Below, piece by piece: positions 42,973 through 51,090 of a stretch of 64,000 nucleotides of DNA (its first letter is position 1; each line of letters begins with the position of its first letter). The notes below the pieces were generated by a model. The model was given only the letters and a program-made list of their open reading frames with translations, was not told the origin of the DNA and made no database searches. The stretch spans positions 2,647,501 to 2,711,500 of the forward strand of contig NZ_JAAMTH010000001.1 of assembly GCF_018283455.1 (NCBI RefSeq), in the 5' to 3' direction. Made by a program: the position numbers and the translations under genes. Source of the stretch: Planococcus sp. MSAK28401. Lineage in GTDB: Bacteria > Bacillota > Bacilli > Bacillales_A > Planococcaceae.

Positions 42973-44769
42973 ATGTGCAATCCGAAGATTACTTCCTCAA
43001 ATTATAACACTGAACAAGCCGCATTTCCACTCGCTCTGGGAGAAGGAACTGGCGTTCCGCTATCCAAAAAAGCGAGTCCTACGTTCATTCCCTATAACAA
43101 CCAACAAGGCTTTGCCATCTTTGATATACAAGATCTTGTGCCAGCCAACCATGTCGCCCGGGTCATCGACGAAATGGTGGAATTGATTGATGATGAGCTG
43201 TTTTTTGCGCACTATAAAGGCGGCGGAAGAAGCTCTTTCCATCCAAAGATGATGACCAAAGTTATCCTTTACGCTTATTCGAAGAAAATCTATTCTTCTC
43301 GAGGTATTGAAGAAACACTTACTGAACACATTCCGTCCATGTGGCTCGCAGCTGGCCAACAACCAGATCACCGAACGATTAACCGGTTCCGTTCGGACCA
43401 CTTAAAAGCGATGATGGACTCCCTTTTTGAACAGATGATTCACCAGCTGATCGAACAGAACTACATCACTATGGAGCATTATTTTTTGGATGGCACCAAA
43501 ATTGAAGCTGATGCCAATAAGTATTCATTCGTCTGGAAAAAAGCGACACAGAATTTCGAAGGCAAGTTGAAGGTAAAGATTGCCGAAACGATTCAGCATA
43601 TCCATGAACTGGCCGCAGCTGAAGCGATTCCACTCAACGAACAGGTAGAAGAAGCAACGCCTGAACAGCTGGAAGAAATGGCGGAAGCCATGGAAGAACA
43701 GATTGACGCATTCACGGAAGCCCTTGATCTGGAAGACGATACCGAAAAACGAAAGCAACTCCGGTCCAAGCGCAGTGAGTGGAAAAAGCCGGTCAAAGCG
43801 ATTCGCGAAGATTTCCTTCCGCGTCTGGAGAAATATAGTCAGTACCACGAGATCTTCGGTGATCGAAACAGCTTTTCGAAAACAGACCCGGATGCGACCT
43901 TTATGCGAATGAAAGATGATCACATGAAAAATGGTCAATTGAAAGCAGCTTATAATGTACAAATGGCCACAGAAAATCAGTTCATTCTTTATTATTCGAT
44001 ACATCAGCGACCAACGGACACGCGCTGTTTTCTTCCGCATCTGGAGAAACTAGCGGCTTCCAGCCTGCCCATGCCGAAGACGGTCATTGCCGATGCAGGC
44101 TATGGCAGTGAAGAGAATTACCTGTATGCGTTGGGCGATGAAAAAGAGCCGCATTTCGACTTTCTCATTCCATATGGAATGTATCTGAAGGAAAAATCAG
44201 CGAGTTACAAGAAGAATATCAAACACGCGAAAAATTGGACATACCTAGAGGAGGAAGATTGTTTCATCTGTCCGAATGGTCGGCGTGTCGCATTTAAAAA
44301 ATACCTGAATAAAAAGAATGCCTCCGGTTACGAACAAAACTTAAAAATCTATGAATGCGAAGACTGTTCGGATTGTCCGTTAAAAGCCCTCTGCACGAAA
44401 GCAAAAGGCAACCGACAAGTCCAATGGAATCCCATTTATGAAGAAATGAAAGCGAAGGCCAAAGCAGCTCTTGAAGATGAAACGAAGACACAAATCTACG
44501 CCCAACGCAAAATTGACGTAGAAAGTGTGTTCGGTCATATCAAGGGCAATCGGTCGTTCCGCCGATTTCTCCTCCGGGGCTTAGAGAAAGTGCATACAGA
44601 GTTCGGGATTGTGGCATTGGCCCACAACCTCCTGAAAGTAGCCGGCATGCGCCGGCTACTTTCAGTGACCTCACCAATAAATGAAAAACAGACGGAGAAA
44701 AAGAAATTCTTTTTCTCCGTCTGCTTTATTTTAGGGGCTTATGGGACAGCCCCGTTTTCAGAGTGTTGA
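42973..44769 (+). CDS. IS1182-family transposase
   Basis: A 598-residue DDE transposase. The N-terminal DUF772-like domain includes FHPKMMTKVILYAYSKKIYS; catalytic acidic residues appear in FLDGTKIEADANK, VIADAGYGSEENY and IDVESVFGHIKGNR; a C-x-x-C cluster (ECEDCSDCPLKALC) lies between. The reading frame runs through the right inverted repeat and its stop (44767-44769) is in flanking DNA, so the last three residues depend on the insertion site. No frameshift: the element may be active. AGAAAGGAC precedes the ATG. Confidence 0.93.
   Translation: MCNPKITSSNYNTEQAAFPLALGEGTGVPLSKKASPTFIPYNNQQGFAIFDIQDLVPANHVARVIDEMVELIDDELFFAHYKGGGRSSFHPKMMTKVILYAYSKKIYSSRGIEETLTEHIPSMWLAAGQQPDHRTINRFRSDHLKAMMDSLFEQMIHQLIEQNYITMEHYFLDGTKIEADANKYSFVWKKATQNFEGKLKVKIAETIQHIHELAAAEAIPLNEQVEEATPEQLEEMAEAMEEQIDAFTEALDLEDDTEKRKQLRSKRSEWKKPVKAIREDFLPRLEKYSQYHEIFGDRNSFSKTDPDATFMRMKDDHMKNGQLKAAYNVQMATENQFILYYSIHQRPTDTRCFLPHLEKLAASSLPMPKTVIADAGYGSEENYLYALGDEKEPHFDFLIPYGMYLKEKSASYKKNIKHAKNWTYLEEEDCFICPNGRRVAFKKYLNKKNASGYEQNLKIYECEDCSDCPLKALCTKAKGNRQVQWNPIYEEMKAKAKAALEDETKTQIYAQRKIDVESVFGHIKGNRSFRRFLLRGLEKVHTEFGIVALAHNLLKVAGMRRLLSVTSPINEKQTEKKKFFFSVCFILGAYGTAPFSEC
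44632..44723 (+). terminator. Two perfect hairpins in the transposase 3' end
   Basis: CTGAAAGTAGCCGGC-ATGC-complement at 44632-44665 (15-bp arms) and a 17-bp perfect stem with a one-base loop at 44689-44723 whose descending arm is U-rich. Both are inside the coding region. They could end transcription, protect the mRNA end or block readthrough into the IS. Confidence 0.6.
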
Positions 44770-44844
44770 ATAAGTCTAAAATCTACTGAACTTTTAAAAA
44801 AGTGATTGCGTTTTGACATTAAAAATCAGTAATCTAATCTTAGT

Positions 44845-44980
44845 ATTTGGAGAAGCGTTTGCTCGACTCCTGTGGGACTAGCGGGTTTGAGAGACCCCGC
44901 AAGTCGCGATAGCGGCTGAGGAGGCTCGATTCCCGCCCCACGGAAAGCGAGCGATAAGCTTCGGAAAATACGACTTCTTA
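44845..44980. repeat. GC-rich interspersed repeat, family D, plus orientation
   Basis: Block from TATTTGGAGAAGCG to GATAAGCTTCGGAAAATACG, lying between the IS and the SpoIID gene. It matches 7240-7450 at both ends but lacks the ~80-bp middle insertion there. Contains CTCCTGTGGGACTAGCGGG and CCCGCCCCACGGAAAGCGAG, pieces also found in family C. Confidence 0.78.
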
Positions 44981-44996
44981 CCTTTCTCGACAACCT

Positions 44997-45030
44997 GAAA
45001 ACAGCCGCCCCTTTTGAGGGCGGCTGTTTT
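44997..45030 (-). terminator. Terminator after the SpoIID-CWB2 gene
   Basis: ACAGCCGCCC / GGGGCGGCTGT stem with A- and T-runs on both sides, just after the stop at 45035. Confidence 0.9.
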
Positions 45031-45034
45031 TTGC

Positions 45035-47410
45035 TTACTTCACGAACTTAGTGGTGTTCTCAATCGATACACCTTGATAATAGAACTTCAAAATCTGATC
45101 AGCAGATTCCCCGGCCTGCGAACGGCGGTAAGAACCCCACTGGCTCATGCCAATGCCATGCCCAAAGCCGCTTCCATCTAAGACAAAACGGTCTGCAGTT
45201 TCTGCTACCTCAAAGTCTAGGCTCTTCAAGTTAGCTCCACCAATCAAGGTACGGAATGCAGTGATGTTAGGCGTCGTACCCGCTTTATAGGTTACAGAGA
45301 CGCGATGCTTCTTCAATGCAGACCCGATGTATTGATTGCTGGCAGTTTTCAAAGCAGCCGGGATAAGCATTTCGCCTCCCAAATAATAAGCCTGATCTTT
45401 CGTCACTCGGCCGATTTGTTCCATGTAAGCAACAGGCAACCGCTCCGGATCTGGATGTACCATCAAAATCGGTGAATTCGTTTTCGCTGCAAGTACCGAT
45501 CCTGCAAGGGCGTCCACGTAAGAATATGCATTTCCTATCACGATATTGGTGCCATTCATCGGCAGCAATCGGTTAATTTCGACACTAGTAGCGACACGGT
45601 CCTTCCCGCTGATGCGGTCGCTTTGAATGCCACGCTCTGCCAAAGCACTCGCCACCGCTTCCGGAACTGCGCCAGTTCCCCCTATAAGAATCGCTTTTTC
45701 AGTGTTGTGTTCTTCAAGGAACGCCAATGTAGACTCCGGACTTTTTGCTCCTCTGTGGATAATAATCGGCAATTGATGTTTAGCAGCGTAGGCAGAAGCA
45801 GATAGAGCATCTGATGAATCATCATTGCCCGTCGCAAAAAGCACAGTCTGCATCTGCCCCACTTCTTTAGCTACTGCAAGTGACGTTTCCGAACGATTTT
45901 TGCCGGATAGGCGTTTTGTATTAAAGCCTTTTCCGATTAATGCCGTTTCAATTTCTTCTGAGACTGCTGATTTTCCGCCCAACAAATAAATCATGGCGCC
46001 CGGTTTCGTCTGATTGTCCAGAAACTGTTCGACAACTGGCGGCAGGCTTTGGCTTCTCGTCAACAAAACTGGCGCTCCGTGCTTATGCGCTAAAACTGTT
46101 CCGGAAAGGGCATCCGCAGGAATATCTCCACGCCCGAGAACGATAGCTGGTGCTTTTTCTTCCCCAATTGTTTCTTTGGCGATTTCAACAGCCGTTTCGT
46201 AGCGGTCTTTCCCGACTAAGGTCTTGGAAGCAGCACCCGCTTCCATGTCAAAACTTAAAGCCCCATTTTTACTGTTTCGGACGTAATAATCCATTTCTAA
46301 TGTGATGGCTTCAACTTTCCCAGTGTTCGCGTAAGTTTCCGTTTGAATTTTATCGATTGAGGCAATTTTAATGGATTCAACACTTGGATCTTTTGCTTTT
46401 GCTTTTTTAAGTAAATCCATTTTGAAATTAGTGAAGGCTGCTTTGCTTTGCTCATTGACAAGCGAACCATTCAAGTTGTGTTCAGCAGTTGTCTGCCACC
46501 AAGTTGCCGGTGTCATCAAATCGGCTGTTGCCGGCAATTGGCGTTTCATCCAATCCAGTTTCCATAAAACATTATTAGTATCAAATGGATCAGGCTGAGA
46601 TTTGGACAGATACGGCAATTTCCCGGACCAGTATTGCTCAGGCAATTCTGTTTGGCCCCCGTTGCTCGATGAAAAGAACGCAGTGACAAAGCCTGTCTGG
46701 CCATCAGATTTCTTATAAGTTAAAATTTGCCCTTTCGTTTCATCAACTGCTTGATTAGTGTATTTATACGCATTCATATATAGAGGAGATGACGGGTCCC
46801 AGATAAACCCTTTATACACTTGGAATTTCGTTGTGTCATCTATTTCCAATGAACTTTGGTTCATTTTGGAAAAAATATAAGATCTGGCTGTAATGGCCTG
46901 TGCTTTCAGGGATTCCATTCCACCGTTTGCTCCCCAACTTGCCGGGCTTTCAGATGGAACCACTCCTTTTAGGTAATCTTCGAACTGCAAAGAGTTGGAC
47001 GGCTGCATATTGCTTGTGCCAGACATGCGGAATTCTACAGTACCCATATAAGGATAGATAGTTGATGATCCCTTTTTGTAAAGATATACATGGTTGGCCT
47101 TTGAATAGATGACCGGTTCCACCGTTACTGATGACAAACCAGTTTTTAAAGTTTTGTCGCCTTGCTTCAGTACCAGTTTCCCGCTTGAAACTTGAATGCT
47201 ATAGCGAGTATTTTTTTCAAGTTTAACCGTTTTGTCTTCTTTTAACTGAGAAGAACCTTGCGGCGTAAACTCATAACCATTTGCAGCACCCAGTTGATTT
47301 ACCAACTTAACTTTGACTGTAAAATCTTCAGCAGCTGCCACATTATCTGCTCCCCCCGCAAAAACACCAATAAAAAGCAAGACAGCTAAACTCTTCAACA
47401 ACATTCTCAC
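45035..47410 (-). CDS. SpoIID/LytB-domain protein with CWB2 triplet nested inside the catalytic domain
   Basis: A 791-residue secreted protein. Signal peptide (1-27). The SpoIID N-terminal half (about 120-380) has YLKGVVPSESPASW (catalytic Glu about 154), LKAQAITARSY and FFSSSNGGQTELPEQYW. Three CWB2 repeats (about 398-690) follow, and then the C-terminal part of SpoIID (AFRTLIGGANLKS, GSGFGHGIGMSQWGSYRRS, about 710-785). SpoIID is a lytic transglycosylase acting on denuded glycan; LytB modifies the CwlB/LytC amidase. In LytB the CWB2 repeats stand in front of the domain rather than inside it. GTG start with GGGGGAAATAGA ahead. Confidence 0.9.
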   Translation of the reverse strand: MRMLLKSLAVLLFIGVFAGGADNVAAAEDFTVKVKLVNQLGAANGYEFTPQGSSQLKEDKTVKLEKNTRYSIQVSSGKLVLKQGDKTLKTGLSSVTVEPVIYSKANHVYLYKKGSSTIYPYMGTVEFRMSGTSNMQPSNSLQFEDYLKGVVPSESPASWGANGGMESLKAQAITARSYIFSKMNQSSLEIDDTTKFQVYKGFIWDPSSPLYMNAYKYTNQAVDETKGQILTYKKSDGQTGFVTAFFSSSNGGQTELPEQYWSGKLPYLSKSQPDPFDTNNVLWKLDWMKRQLPATADLMTPATWWQTTAEHNLNGSLVNEQSKAAFTNFKMDLLKKAKAKDPSVESIKIASIDKIQTETYANTGKVEAITLEMDYYVRNSKNGALSFDMEAGAASKTLVGKDRYETAVEIAKETIGEEKAPAIVLGRGDIPADALSGTVLAHKHGAPVLLTRSQSLPPVVEQFLDNQTKPGAMIYLLGGKSAVSEEIETALIGKGFNTKRLSGKNRSETSLAVAKEVGQMQTVLFATGNDDSSDALSASAYAAKHQLPIIIHRGAKSPESTLAFLEEHNTEKAILIGGTGAVPEAVASALAERGIQSDRISGKDRVATSVEINRLLPMNGTNIVIGNAYSYVDALAGSVLAAKTNSPILMVHPDPERLPVAYMEQIGRVTKDQAYYLGGEMLIPAALKTASNQYIGSALKKHRVSVTYKAGTTPNITAFRTLIGGANLKSLDFEVAETADRFVLDGSGFGHGIGMSQWGSYRRSQAGESADQILKFYYQGVSIENTTKFVK

Positions 47411-47565
47411 TCTATTTCCCCCTCGTTATCTGTTTCAATTCTCTTTTTTTAACAGTATATTTCAAATATTTATTAAAAGGTATATAAATTTTATATTTTT
47501 TTGTAATTTATACCAAAATTTTTTGCTCGTTACATCTTATTCAAAAATTGTATATCCAGGGCAAA

Positions 47566-47588
47566 AAAAAATGGCCGAAGCCATTTTT
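47566..47588 (-). terminator. Terminator after the NlpC/P60 gene
   Basis: AAAATGGC-TTCG-GCCATTTT on the minus strand followed by a T-run; it abuts the stop codon. Confidence 0.8.
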
Positions 47589-48972
47589 AGTCTGTATAAG
47601 AACGCACTGCAACAATTTTCTTATCCCAATGGCCCCATGAAGTATCAAGTGCCGTAACAGCGACTCCTGTGCTTGATCCAGCATGGATTATCTTTCCATC
47701 TCCAATATAAATTCCTGCATGAGTAGGCGATGTCGGAGTGCTTCTGACCAAATCCAATAAAATGATATCACCAGGTTTAGCATTTGAATAACTGACCGGC
47801 TTTCCGGATTTCTCCATCAAAGCGGTCGTCCGCGGAATAGTGATCCCTTTTTGATTGAATACATACATTAAAAATCCTGAGCAGTCGAAACCAGCTGGCG
47901 TCGTTCCGCCCCAACGGTATGGGACACCCTTGTATTTATTTGCTTCTATCAAAATTTCCTGGCGAATATCTACAGATGGTTTCACGACAGGTATAGGGGC
48001 AGGAGCTGGGTTTGGATTCAAGGCATCTTTAGATACAGCACCTGTTCCTCCAATGACAGTAAGTTTAGTGACATTTTTAGTGTTGATAACATCTTTCGTA
48101 GAGGACGGCAAAGCTGATTGACGCACCAATAGAATCGGCTTTTTTTGTTTTCCGCCCAGCGCAGATCCTGTTAAAGCATCAGCAAACTGTTGCCCGGACG
48201 CTACTAGTGAATCTTTGACTGTGTTTGGGTACAAGGTGGCCACAATGGCTGCCGCCGTTGCATATCGGTCTTTTCCTGAAATCCGCTGAACTTTTGCAGT
48301 TTGGCTAATTTTATTAAAAACATCCTTGCTGACAGCACCCTCGCCGCCAACAATTGTGACATTATTATAATTTTTAAGTGTTGCTTCAACTTCGGACGAT
48401 AATTTATCTCCAGAAGTTAATAGAATCGGCTTACCAGTCTCAGCTGCATGTGATGCAATTGCTAAGGAATCCGCATAACCTGAACCACTTGCTAGAACAG
48501 CCGAACTTCCTCCGACTTCTTTAGCAATCAAAGCAGAAGTTTCAGCACGGTTTTTGCCGGAAATGCGCTTAACATTTATTCCTTTATTGCTCAAATCATT
48601 GAAAACTTTTGCCGAGATAGCCCCTTCGCCTCCAAGGATCGTAGCATTTTTTGCGCCGATTCGGCTGATTTCTGACATAACGGATGCTGGCACAGTATCT
48701 TTTTTAACTAGTAAAATCGGTGCGTTCAGCTTTTTAGCTAGTGGCGCTCCTGCAAGAGCATCTGGATAGTTATTGCCAATAACGAGCACTACATTGTCTG
48801 TACTATGGTAACCCCAGCCCTCACGTGAAACTTGAATTGCCGTCTCATAACGATCTGTTCCTGAAATTCGATCAAACTTTTCATAAACGCTTGCTTCTGA
48901 AGTGGAAGCGAAAGCAGTTATTGATAAAGCAGTTGCGGCAATCATTGTTCCAAACCATTTTGTCATTTTCAT
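47587..48972 (-). CDS. NlpC/P60 endopeptidase with three N-terminal CWB2 repeats
   Basis: A 461-residue secreted enzyme. Signal peptide (about 1-26, FASTSEAS); three CWB2 repeats (about 28-325; motifs DRISGTDRYETA, NYPDALAG, GGEGAVS); proline-rich linker; NlpC/P60 domain (about 345-461) with catalytic Cys in FDCSGFLMY and His in SPTHAGIYIGDG, and IIHAGSSTG. It cleaves peptidoglycan stem peptides, probably gamma-D-Glu-meso-DAP, like CwlO/LytE. ATG at 48972 is chosen since GGGGGAAGAAGAAG precedes it. An exact WalR-box match upstream suggests control by the WalRK system that governs such hydrolases. Confidence 0.93.
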   Translation of the reverse strand: MKMTKWFGTMIAATALSITAFASTSEASVYEKFDRISGTDRYETAIQVSREGWGYHSTDNVVLVIGNNYPDALAGAPLAKKLNAPILLVKKDTVPASVMSEISRIGAKNATILGGEGAISAKVFNDLSNKGINVKRISGKNRAETSALIAKEVGGSSAVLASGSGYADSLAIASHAAETGKPILLTSGDKLSSEVEATLKNYNNVTIVGGEGAVSKDVFNKISQTAKVQRISGKDRYATAAAIVATLYPNTVKDSLVASGQQFADALTGSALGGKQKKPILLVRQSALPSSTKDVINTKNVTKLTVIGGTGAVSKDALNPNPAPAPIPVVKPSVDIRQEILIEANKYKGVPYRWGGTTPAGFDCSGFLMYVFNQKGITIPRTTALMEKSGKPVSYSNAKPGDIILLDLVRSTPTSPTHAGIYIGDGKIIHAGSSTGVAVTALDTSWGHWDKKIVAVRSYTD

Positions 48973-49077
48973 ATGCTTCTTCTTCCCCCTGAGTTCTATA
49001 GTCTGTTTATCTGTATTTATTAGACATTTTTTCGTTCTGAATAATTCAGAGTTTATCACTGAATTTATGAGAGTAAT

Positions 49078-49094
49078 ATTACAATTATATTACA
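49078..49094 (-). promoter_or_regulatory. WalR box upstream of the NlpC/P60 gene
   Basis: Minus strand TGTAATATAATTGTAAT fits the consensus TGT(A/T)A(A/T/C)-N5-TGT(A/T)A(A/T/C) at every fixed position. It lies about 105 bp before the start codon. WalR regulation of cell-wall endopeptidases is well established in Bacillus and Staphylococcus; use here is inferred. Confidence 0.6.
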
Positions 49095-49210
49095 GGCAAA
49101 ACAAAAAGCCCTTTGAGACAATGCTCAAAGGGCTTTAAAAACCGCGTCACGTATAGGCTGAACGGTATATTTCATAAAATTAACAGTTTAAAATAAACAG
49201 GAGTAATTAC

Positions 49211-50308
49211 CTAGTTTAACTTCAATACGACCTTATAAACTCTTTGTATTTCCCGTTGTAAGTTTTCATTGGAAAAATTTTCTTTTGCGAAGCTTCGAAG
49301 CATGCTTCCCATTTCACGAGTATCCGAGTTCATTGCCTTTTCCATCACGTGTTTGAGTGCATCTGCACGCCCCGGTTCCACGATCCATCCAGTTTTTCCA
49401 GGATCGACGAGTGCCGGCACGCCTCCCACATTGGTTGCGATAACCGGCGTTGCCATATCGGCAGATTCCAACAGCACCAGCGGAAAACTCTCACTATGGG
49501 AAGTCAATAAAGATACATCCGCCGCATACAATAATTGGTCGACATCCTTCCGCGCTCCCAAAAATTGCACGCGTTCTGAAATGCCGAGTGACGCTGCCTG
49601 CTCACTTAATTTCTGGCGCAGGTCGCCTTCGCCGATGACCCACAGTTTACATGGCCGGTCGATCTGCGCGAAAGCATCAAGCAGAATATCATGCCCTTTA
49701 ACCGGATGAAGACGCGCCACTATGGCAAAGACAAACTCATCTTCTCGAGTGCCGAGTGATTTTCGGATAGCCTGTTGATCAAATTCCGGCAAGGTTTCAT
49801 GGAAATTAATGCCGTTGAAAACCGGAGTGATTTTCTTCGGTTCGACGCCCATTTGAACAAGCATGTCCTTGAATTTTTCCGATACGGCAAACAAATGGTC
49901 CGCGCGGCGCATCGCTCGCTGGTTCAAGATGGTAAATACTTTCGCAAGCGGCTTGGGCTGATGGAGAAAATCGAGTGTCGGATCACTATGGACTGTGATG
50001 AACCATGGCTTGCCTAGTTTTTTATAGACAGAATCAATCAAAAAATTGGCACGTGCCCCGTGGGAATGAACAATGGAAAATCCACCTTTTTTCAAGACCA
50101 TCAAAATTTTTCTCGGAGCCGACCGGTCAAGACGGCTGTTTTGCTGGACGACCGTCACAGGAATCCCGGCTTTTCTCGCTTCTTCCGCAAAGGCGCCTTC
50201 TGTCAGTAATAGCAACTCTGCTTCTACAGGAGAGTTGGCCAATAGCTGCAATAAATGCTTTTTGGAGCCTCCGGTTTCGCCGCCGCTGATAACATGAAGT
50301 ACTTTCAT
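49211..50308 (-). CDS. Family 4 glycosyltransferase
   Basis: A 365-residue GT-B-fold enzyme. N-terminal MKVLHVISGGETGGSKKHL, a central AIVARLHPVKGHDILLDAF and the C-terminal ESFPLVLLESADMATPVIAT (E-x7-E motif) are typical of the GT4 group. It transfers a sugar from a nucleotide donor, probably onto an undecaprenyl-linked polymer intermediate. The stop of the preceding WecG/TagA gene overlaps its ATG by one base, so they are translationally coupled in one operon. Confidence 0.9.
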   Translation of the reverse strand: MKVLHVISGGETGGSKKHLLQLLANSPVEAELLLLTEGAFAEEARKAGIPVTVVQQNSRLDRSAPRKILMVLKKGGFSIVHSHGARANFLIDSVYKKLGKPWFITVHSDPTLDFLHQPKPLAKVFTILNQRAMRRADHLFAVSEKFKDMLVQMGVEPKKITPVFNGINFHETLPEFDQQAIRKSLGTREDEFVFAIVARLHPVKGHDILLDAFAQIDRPCKLWVIGEGDLRQKLSEQAASLGISERVQFLGARKDVDQLLYAADVSLLTSHSESFPLVLLESADMATPVIATNVGGVPALVDPGKTGWIVEPGRADALKHVMEKAMNSDTREMGSMLRSFAKENFSNENLQREIQRVYKVVLKLN

Positions 50309-51030
50309 CAGTGTTTTCCGCCTTTATCGCGCACGGCTTTGATGAGGAATTGCGGAAGCGCCATTTGGCGTTTGATGCGCGTAGGCTGGCTGGCAAGACG
50401 GTAAAGCCATTCGGTTCCTGTGTTCAGGAACAGCTTCGGCGCGCGTTTGACATTGCCGCTATAGACATCGAAACTGCCGCCGACGCCCTGGAAGATGTTG
50501 GCGTCCAATTGCTCCATGTTTTCGCGAATGAACAATTCCTGCTTGGGACTGCCAAGCGCGACGAACAGGATTTGCGGTTGCGCAGCATTGATCGTTTCAA
50601 TGATTTTTAACGGGTCTTTTTCATAGCCGTCAAGCGTCCCGGCAACCACTAGATTTGGATATTTCGCTTGAATATTTTGCGCGGCCAATTCCACCGTCGC
50701 TTTTTTTGCACCGTACATAAAGATGCGGTGGCCGTGTTTATTCGCGAGCTGAAGCAGCGCATCCATCATACCGATGCCTGTGACGCGCTCACGAATCGCG
50801 CCTCCACGCATGCGGGAGGCGATTTTAATGCCGACTCCGTCTGGAATCTGATATGTCGATTCGTTTAACAGCGTCCGGAGCGCCGGATCTTTTGAAGCCA
50901 TCATGACTTTTTCCGGGTTAATGGCGACGATGCGCGATTTGCGCCCTGTTTCGATATCGGTTTGGATTTTATCCAGCAATTGCTGTTCGGTCTCTTTATT
51001 GACGGTGACGCCTAAAATTTCTTCTTTCAT
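50308..51030 (-). CDS. WecG/TagA/CpsF-family glycosyltransferase
   Basis: A 240-residue GT26 enzyme. Features: INPEKVMMASKDPALRTLL, IPDGVGIKIASRMRG (catalytic Asp region), FMYGAKKATVELAAQNIQ and LFVALGSPKQELFI. TagA adds ManNAc to GlcNAc-PP-undecaprenol in wall teichoic acid; WecG adds ManNAcA in enterobacterial common antigen. Because a UDP-ManNAc-dehydrogenase-like gene is immediately upstream, a ManNAcA donor is plausible. The start at ATG 51030 has GGAGG; a longer frame lacks one. Confidence 0.9.
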   Translation of the reverse strand: MKEEILGVTVNKETEQQLLDKIQTDIETGRKSRIVAINPEKVMMASKDPALRTLLNESTYQIPDGVGIKIASRMRGGAIRERVTGIGMMDALLQLANKHGHRIFMYGAKKATVELAAQNIQAKYPNLVVAGTLDGYEKDPLKIIETINAAQPQILFVALGSPKQELFIRENMEQLDANIFQGVGGSFDVYSGNVKRAPKLFLNTGTEWLYRLASQPTRIKRQMALPQFLIKAVRDKGGKH

Positions 51031-51090
51031 GTAGTTCGTGCCTCCATGCAAAACCGCATTTCCAAGAGCTTGAAAATGCGGCCGTGTATT

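Larger units (their letters stand above)
42686..44758 (+). mobile_element. IS1182-family insertion sequence
   Basis: About 2.07 kb bounded by 17-bp inverted repeats (AAAACGGGGCTGTCCCA at 42686-42702, complement at 44742-44758). It contains one transposase gene on the plus strand and, between the left end and the gene, a GC-rich repeat in reverse orientation. No clear target duplication is visible. It lies between the LTA-synthase-like gene and the SpoIID-CWB2 gene. Confidence 0.9.
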
